DNA from: an uncultured Erysipelotrichaceae bacterium
Lineage (GTDB): Bacteria; Bacillota_I; Bacilli_A; Erysipelotrichales; Erysipelotrichaceae
Direction: 5' to 3'
Length of the DNA stretch: 8,447 nt
Assembly (NCBI GenBank): GCA_902795905.1
Contig: CADBMY010000056.1
Location: 1-8,447 of the forward strand
This document shows, piece after piece, positions 6,001 to 8,447 of this stretch. The position numbers and the translations under genes were made by a program. A model generated the notes under the pieces. The model did no database searches, was not told the DNA's origin, and saw only the letters and a program-made list of their open reading frames with translations. Position 1 is the stretch's first letter. Every line of letters begins with the position of its first letter.

Positions 6001-8447
6001 TTTCAGTAGCTTCATAGTAGAAGAGGCCCACTCCGTTGTTGGAGCTGTAGGTCTGCGGAGTATCTTTGGTCAGTCTGGTAAAGCCGTTGAGGCCGCTCTG
6101 GATCTGCAGTTGACGAATCTCGCTGCCTTCCACGACCACACTCCCGTCGCTGTTATCAAGCAAAACTGCTTTGTACCACAGGGTCTGTCCCGGGAAATAG
6201 CCGTCAAAGCGGATGGTCTGGACAGTCCCGTTTGCGATGTTGTTGCCGTTGATAAAGGTCTGGTATCCGGTCGGCTCTTCAAAGGATTCGTCCCTGGCCG
6301 TGGCAATACCGACACTGTAGCCGTGCTCGGCAATCGTCGGAGTTACGCTGTAGGTGAAAGTGTATTTCGCGCCATAGTTGCTTACATCAAAGGCTGCCGC
6401 TACTGCGACACTGTTCATGTCAGGCGCTGTGATCTGGTTTACGACGAGGCTCAGTGTCCCCCATGACGGATTGTAATCAGGCATCACAAAGGCAGTCTCC
6501 CCTGCATTCAGGTAGACTGTGAAGCTTCCCGGATAGTTGGTCTTATTCCCTGTCTCCGGATCCAGTCGGCTCAGACTGTAGCGCTGACCTTCACTGTAAG
6601 AGAATTGATAATAGCCTGCGGTTACAGCGGTAAAGCGAACCGTTTCCTTATTTAATACCGGTGTCGGCGTATTCAGTTTTAACTCGGGCACTGATTCCGC
6701 TGCAGCAGCAAGGCGGATGGTTCCTGAATCATCGGACCAGATATTGGAGTAGATATAAACCTTCTCTCCGGCCTGTACAGAAAATGCAGCGCTGATGGTA
6801 CTGACATCTCTGTTGTCTCTATAGACATCAACTACTCTGTCGCCGTTAGCGCGATATACTTGAATGCTGTCGACATCACCGGAAACGGCGTAAAGATCAG
6901 TCGCTGTCGCAGTAAAGAGGGCTCCGATTCCACTGTATGGATCAATCGTTTCTGTACCATTCAGTGCGATGGGCGTGAAGTCCGCATCGCTTCCGGAGGC
7001 GGTGAAAGCGATGGTCTCTTCCCCTTCCACAACAACATCCATGCCACTGTCATTAGCGACCATCAGAATACCCCTGGCATAGTAGGTCACGCCGGGAACC
7101 AACATGCTCCCGCCGTCGTAAATGGTCATCTCAGCTGTGTCATTGTTGTATTGGTCCGTCACTGGCGGCCCGTTGAACTGCCCGTACGCCGAGGTCTCAT
7201 CGAAAGAGAAATCTCCCCGGTTGCTGACTTTCACACCATACATATATCCTCCGGCAGCAAACTCTGCTGTCGTGCTGATGCGTAGATGGAACACCGGGCG
7301 TCCCTCATCATCGATACTGATGCTCTCGACTTCAACGCTGTTGTCGGTAGCTCCTGTCTGCTCCTCCAACAGGACTTCGCCGTCGCCGTTGTAGGCATTG
7401 ACATAAATGAAGATCTTTTCATCCTTCTCAGCCGGGAAGGATACGCTGACCTCAGGAGCAGGCCCTGATTGATAAGCAGCACCAAGCTGGTCGCCATTCT
7501 CTCGGTAAACAGTTATATAATTGACCGCAGAAGTGCTCCCGGAGATTGTGTAGTCAGCAGTTTCCGGGGCGATAAAGATGAACTTGTTTTCATCGTTCTG
7601 TTCTACTGCTCCAGAACTGCTTACTTCAATCGGCGTGAAATCCGCATCACTGCCCGGAGCGGTAAAGATGATTGCTTGCGTACCGACGCAGACTGTTTCT
7701 CCTTCTTCATAGTAATTATATGTCTCATTGTACTCGCCGAGTGTCCGCAGAATACCCCTGACATAATAGGTTGCTCCGGGAACCGGCGCCGCCGACGCCA
7801 AATTAACCCCTGAACTGATGGTTTCATTATTATAACTCCTGGTATCGGGGTCTCCGTTCATGTATAAGTAATGATACGAATAATCATCAGAAGAGAAATC
7901 TTGCCGGTTGCTGAACTGAAGTCCATATACAAATCCGTTTGCGGCAAGCTCCGGTGTCGTACTGATCTGAAGCTGGAACATTGCATTCCAGGGCTCAGAA
8001 TCCGTATTCAGATATTTTAACTCAATGCTGTTCTCTGTCACAGGTGTCGGCTGCTCGCTTAGAATCAGCTGTGCATTCACAAGCGGGGCATTGTCTTCCC
8101 CGATCTCGATGGCACTCCATTGATCCTGCGTGCCGGTATAGTAAACCGTAGTGAGTCCAGTGCCCTCGAAAGCACCCTCTCCAATCCGGGTAACACTGGC
8201 AGGAATATAGGCGGTTGACAGATTCTCGCATCCGGCGAACGCCATCATCCCGATTGTCTCCAGTCCGCTCCGGAATCTGATTTCCGTCAGAGAACGGCAG
8301 CCCATAAACGCATACCAGTTGATGCTCTTCAGAGTACTCGGAAGATCGATGCTCTCCAAGCTTACTGCATTCTGGAATGCACTTTCTCCTATGGCCACGA
8401 CACCCTCCGGAATCGTGACCCGGGTCAGATTCGGCATATCGTTGAAA
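1..8447 (-). CDS. Giant multidomain repeat surface protein, BspA-like LRR plus beta-sandwich/beta-helix modules (internal fragment, both ends missing)
   Basis: One frame (codons 2-4 to 8444-8446, read leftward) is open for 2815 codons without a stop; I translated every codon. The frame keeps its phase throughout, and recognisable repeats lie in it from edge to edge, so no frameshift or insertion is present. No start, ribosome binding site, signal peptide, stop or sortase/S-layer anchor is in the window; methionines occur but none is a credible start. The protein begins inside an LRR_5 domain, followed by Fn3-like, jelly-roll-like and beta-helix-like modules arranged as duplicated units. The sequence is acidic, rich in Tyr, Asn, Gly, Thr, Ser and Ala, and poor in Cys, as usual for exported Gram-positive proteins. 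No catalytic motif was recognised. Surface adhesion or ligand binding is inferred from the architecture. The Leu/Ser codons TTA, CTA and TCA are rare (about two dozen in all). It could instead be secreted and unanchored. Confidence 0.97.
2..121 (-). repeat. Module C4, truncated by the window edge (residues 2776-2815)
   Basis: TRQAIKFIAPVNGWYEFSLGG corresponds to TVRFTAVTAGYYQFSYSEG in C2 and TVRYTAAAAGYYKFAYSP in C3. Together with A4-B4 this predicts that the repeat array goes on to the left of the window. Only about half of the module is present. Confidence 0.6.
128..775 (-). repeat. Modules A4-B4: start of a further unit copy (residues 2558-2773)
   Basis: A4 (2558-2671) has SAQLRVGLSVTEATAAAGDC, WGIKYSTEESFPED and LVPGTTYYYRAIL; it mixes features of A (LVPG-x-TYY) and D (SVTEATA). 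B4 (2672-2773) has FCFDATGYTYYTVSG, YLSIKNSSGNEIRPF and ESQTVYIGTG, matching the B/E strand order. The GSDADFTP linker is not kept here (TTADATEGEIPPL stands in its place). Confidence 0.6.
776..1030 (-). other. Module H: PPC-like beta sandwich linking G4 to A4 (residues 2473-2557)
   Basis: MPMQFMVEESGIYTMTVTV has the F-x-V-x-x-x-G-x-Y-x-x pattern, followed by a polar loop and LSEGDNKITVLLEQGVVYKLNF. This is the strand order of C and F (late strand after a G-(E/D)-x-(T/K) turn), but the sequence is too diverged to assign to either. It fills the position that unit 1 lacks between G and the next A. Confidence 0.45.
1031..1927 (-). other. Module G4: third beta-helix-like domain, in direct tandem with G3 (residues 2174-2472)
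   Basis: AFDSLKAACSSGAEWYNLED corresponds to the lead-ins of G2/G3, then LTIPEHMHVDAW and ITVPAGVTLTVNGFIG, an extra rung VVVEDGGTLRFGD, and a second half after EVQSDEELQSALGEL with SITIEQGNTLMMNGYL, ATMTVNGKLYNYGCIDL. The end mark YEGDGRVQI corresponds to YEGMGEIRV. It has the same two-part layout and length as the others but is not preceded by A-F modules, so it arose by a separate duplication of G alone or by loss of A-F. Confidence 0.6.
1928..2761 (-). other. Module G3: two-part beta-helix-like domain (residues 1896-2173)
   Basis: The lead-in AILEDLKTAIANGESYFNL is followed by LTIPQNMHVDFW, LVIPQNVTLTVLGSMSG and a second half after DVYSAGELSTARQSIG with VIPQNAVYEF, MTVAPKAALTIEGG and VLNINGNLTNNGWLEL. 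The end mark is YSGLGEIRV, equivalent to YEGMGEIRV in G2. It is the last module of long unit 2 and is followed immediately by G4. Confidence 0.6.
2762..3040 (-). other. Module F3: PPC-like beta sandwich (residues 1803-1895)
   Basis: LGVLPALESGESATI, LSYTAQQDGLHRFLI and FNLELNQGDTIWIRF align with F2. The module runs straight into the helical lead-in of G3 (DKNAILEDLKTAIANGE). Confidence 0.55.
3041..3346 (-). other. Module E3: jelly-roll-like domain, Gly-rich loop (residues 1701-1802)
   Basis: LNGYTQLTKD, NLFYYEAESAGMLAF and LILGTWVKQRQKVYI match E2. Where E2 has the Asp/Asn loop, E3 has G-G-E-S-G-G-C-N-G-N with Cys1757, so the possible metal ligands are not conserved. A second cysteine, Cys1795, sits near the module end and could pair with Cys1757; that is a guess. 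Confidence 0.55.
3347..3679 (-). other. Module D3: Fn3-like domain (residues 1590-1700)
   Basis: SVAVAKATNVTN, FTFTYSVTEATAENGYAVGI and YYPGQSFWYRAILVNNSNG define it. A 44-residue ungapped core (starting SVAVA) has 26 identities with D2, the clearest single proof of the long-unit duplication. Confidence 0.65.
3680..3943 (-). other. Module C3: PPC-like beta sandwich (residues 1502-1589)
   Basis: TVRYTAAAAGYYKFAYSP, ENYPGSFTEKLAAGETTYL and LSVIVTKITPP line up with C2 strand by strand. The preceding VPALPL corresponds to VPELKL in C2. Confidence 0.55.
3950..4603 (-). other. Modules A3-B3: Fn3-like plus jelly-roll-like domain (residues 1282-1499)
   Basis: A3 (1282-1404) carries LRVNTTAEFADNWYTYGV, SNRDDFAWTE and LVPGATYYVKAIL. 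B3 (1405-1499) carries NKFLFIAPSAGLYAISG, IDIYRENGDRIGSAY and EKTYISVYVYDTNGSIRI. B3 is closer to B1 than to B2 around NKF-(I/L)-FIAP and YRENGD-(Q/R)-(L/I)-G-(A/S)-AY, although B2 lies between them in the protein. Confidence 0.65.
4625..5530 (-). other. Module G2: two-part beta-strand-stack (beta-helix-like) domain (residues 973-1274)
   Basis: A helical lead-in, AAILSELREAIANGETYFDL, is followed by short strands with the pattern (L/I)-T-I-P-x-x-(V/M)-x-(V/L) and (V/L)-T-V-x-G: LTIPENVQVDF, IIVPENMTLEVQGQLNG, VLTVNGAVIVNGG. A second half starts with SVYSQSDMESVIADI and repeats the theme (NGELTIPAHITLHTD, TFTVADGATLTISEG, GTLVNRGEIRL). The end is marked by NYEGMGEIRV and a Leu-rich tail. This style of stacked short strands is common in right-handed beta-helix adhesins and pectate-lyase-like folds. 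No lyase catalytic residues were recognised. Confidence 0.6.
5531..5800 (-). other. Module F2: PPC-like beta sandwich (residues 883-972)
   Basis: This starts LGVLPSLTEGERITI, then FSFTAQKDGVYHFAL (F-x-A-x-x-x-G-x-Y-x-F pattern) and ends FNQELHTGDTVWLRVF. It aligns with F3 and has the same strand order as C2, which suggests that ABC and DEF are themselves an ancient duplication. Confidence 0.55.
5801..6097 (-). other. Module E2: jelly-roll-like domain with a calcium-loop-like Asp/Asn motif (residues 784-882)
   Basis: The order is LNGFTRLTKD, GLFYYEATENEMLAV, then an Asp/Gly-rich loop and LLGAWVEAGQILYLHTFF. The loop at residues 835-843 reads D-G-N-R-D-G-A-G-D, which fits the D-x-N-x-D-G-x-x-D ligand spacing seen in thrombospondin-type-3 and dockerin calcium loops. 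Calcium binding is an inference; no paired second loop is visible, and the sister module E3 lacks the motif. Confidence 0.55.
6098..6430 (-). other. Module D2: Fn3-like domain (residues 673-783)
   Basis: SVAVAAAFDVSN leads into YTFTYSVTPTIAEHGYSVGI and ends with YFPGQTLWYKAVLLDNSDG, an Fn3-like G-strand region. It is equivalent to D3 and a distant relative of the A modules: the same order of Y-x-x-G-(I/V), a D-x-x-F stretch, and PG-x-T-x-(Y/W)-Y. Confidence 0.65.
6431..6691 (-). other. Module C2: PPC-like beta sandwich (residues 586-672)
   Basis: This contains TVRFTAVTAGYYQFSYSEG, the 'F-x-A-x-x-x-G-x-Y-x-F' pattern typical of PPC-like domains of secreted bacterial proteins, then NYPGSFTVYLNAGETAFV and a closing strand SLVVNQI. 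It pairs with C3 and, by general pattern, with F2/F3. The domain family assignment is uncertain. Confidence 0.55.
6698..7342 (-). other. Modules A2-B2: Fn3-like domain plus jelly-roll-like domain (residues 369-583)
   Basis: A2 (369-486) has RISTTAEFAAGGYMYGVKV, then SNRGDFSFDE and LVPGVTYYARGIL, the late-strand Fn3-like signature, and ends at the GSDADFTP linker (485-492). B2 (487-583) is more diverged than B1 or B3 but keeps F-T-A-x-A, YAVSG, IQVYRANGDRV and GEKVYIYSN. No catalytic residues were recognised. Confidence 0.65.
7358..8038 (-). repeat. Short module pair A1-B1 (Fn3-like + jelly-roll-like; residues 137-363)
   Basis: A1 (residues 137-266) matches A2 and A3: a STT-x-E-(L/F)-A stretch, then YGLQFSNRQDF, then PVPGATYYVRGIL, ending in the linker GSDADFTP. 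B1 (267-363) matches B2 and B3 through NKFIFIAP, Y-x-ISG and ITVYRENGDQLGAAY. It ends where A2 begins; modules C to G are absent, so this is a partial copy of the long unit placed directly after the LRR cap. The fold names are pattern-based; A resembles fibronectin type III and B a PPC-like or carbohydrate-binding-like sandwich. Confidence 0.8.
8057..8446 (-). other. BspA/LRR_5-type leucine-rich repeat domain, C-terminal part with cap (residues 1-130)
   Basis: Four repeats start at Leu7, Leu30, Leu53 and Leu76, exactly 23 residues apart, followed by a cap from Leu98. Each carries the LRR_5 pattern L-x-x-(I/V)-x-(I/L/F)-P-x-x-(V/L)-x-x-I-x-x-x-A-F-x-(G/N)-(C/A); the Ala-Phe pairs end at Phe24, Phe47, Phe70 and Phe93. 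The cap contains VYYTGTQDQWSAI and then a N-A-P-L-V-N-A stretch, the usual end of such domains in Clostridia. The repeats correspond to a 69-base period in the DNA. More repeats probably lie to the right of the window. LRR_5 domains are known as binding surfaces in secreted and cell-surface proteins such as Tannerella BspA; the ligand here is unknown. Confidence 0.94.

Larger units (their letters stand above)
4625..7342 (-). repeat. Long unit 1: modules A2-B2-C2-D2-E2-F2-G2 (residues 369-1274)
   Basis: First full copy of a seven-module unit of roughly 905 residues. Its modules align in order with those at 1928-4603, at an offset of about 2.73-2.77 kb. An ungapped 44-residue stretch starting SVAVA in D2 (residues 679-722) and in D3 is identical at 26 positions by my count. 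The divergence shows the duplication is old or under diversifying pressure and is not an assembly artefact. Confidence 0.88.

Noticed and set aside
5606..6466. 286-codon ORF on the plus strand
   Set aside because: It is antisense shadow of modules D2 to F2, codon-aligned with the real frame; its length is explained by the rarity of TTA, CTA and TCA codons.
1928..7342. Long-unit duplication as an assembly artefact
   Set aside because: The copies differ at many residues and in module lengths, and the frame is kept, which an assembly error would not produce.
8022..8231. Short minus-strand ORFs in other frames (for example 8022-8231, 7231-7497, 6070-6333)
   Set aside because: They are out of frame with the continuous coding frame that carries the LRR and beta modules, so they cannot be real genes alongside it.
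1..8447. CRISPR array, tRNA/rRNA, insertion sequence, promoter, riboswitch or terminator
   Set aside because: The whole window is occupied by one uninterrupted coding frame; the only repeats are protein-coding module repeats without spacer structure, and no inverted-repeat or transposase signal was seen.

Overview
The window is the interior of one giant protein gene read on the minus strand (right to left). One reading frame, with codons at 2-4, 5-7 and so on up to 8444-8446, stays open for 2815 codons with no stop. I translated it in full by hand. Neither the start nor the stop codon is in the window, so the real protein exceeds 2815 residues (over 300 kDa). There is no intergenic DNA, second gene, RNA gene, promoter or terminator that I can support.

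Residue numbers below count from the right edge of the window (residue 1 = codon 8444-8446; residue 2815 = codon 2-4). In protein order the layout is as follows. (1) The end of a BspA/LRR_5-type leucine-rich repeat domain with a strict 23-residue period, closed by a typical cap (8057-8446). (2) A short module pair, A1-B1 (7358-8038). (3) A seven-module unit, A2-B2-C2-D2-E2-F2-G2 (4625-7342). (4) A second diverged copy of that unit, A3-B3-C3-D3-E3-F3-G3 (1928-4603), about 2.74 kb away. (5) An extra G module, G4 (1031-1927). (6) A spacer beta module, H (776-1030). (7) The start of another copy, A4-B4-C4 (2-775), which runs off the left edge.

A and D look like fibronectin-type-III-like beta sandwiches (signature close to PG-x-T-x-Y-x-x-A-x-L). 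B, C, E, F and H look like jelly-roll/PPC-like beta sandwiches. G looks like a two-part stack of short beta strands, as in right-handed beta-helices of adhesins. These fold calls rest on sequence pattern only.

The organism is most likely a bacterium of the Clostridia (Bacillota) from a gut or rumen type habitat. Evidence is the base composition near half G+C, the LRR_5 cap of the kind common in Clostridia, and the acidic, Tyr/Asn/Thr/Gly-rich, cysteine-poor secreted-type sequence. This is an inference. The likely role is a surface-exposed or secreted adhesin/binding protein. No enzyme active site, signal peptide or wall anchor is visible, because both termini lie outside. The main point of interest is the nested duplication of a very large protein whose frame is invisible to start-to-stop ORF finding here; short and antisense shadow ORFs could be mistaken for genes.
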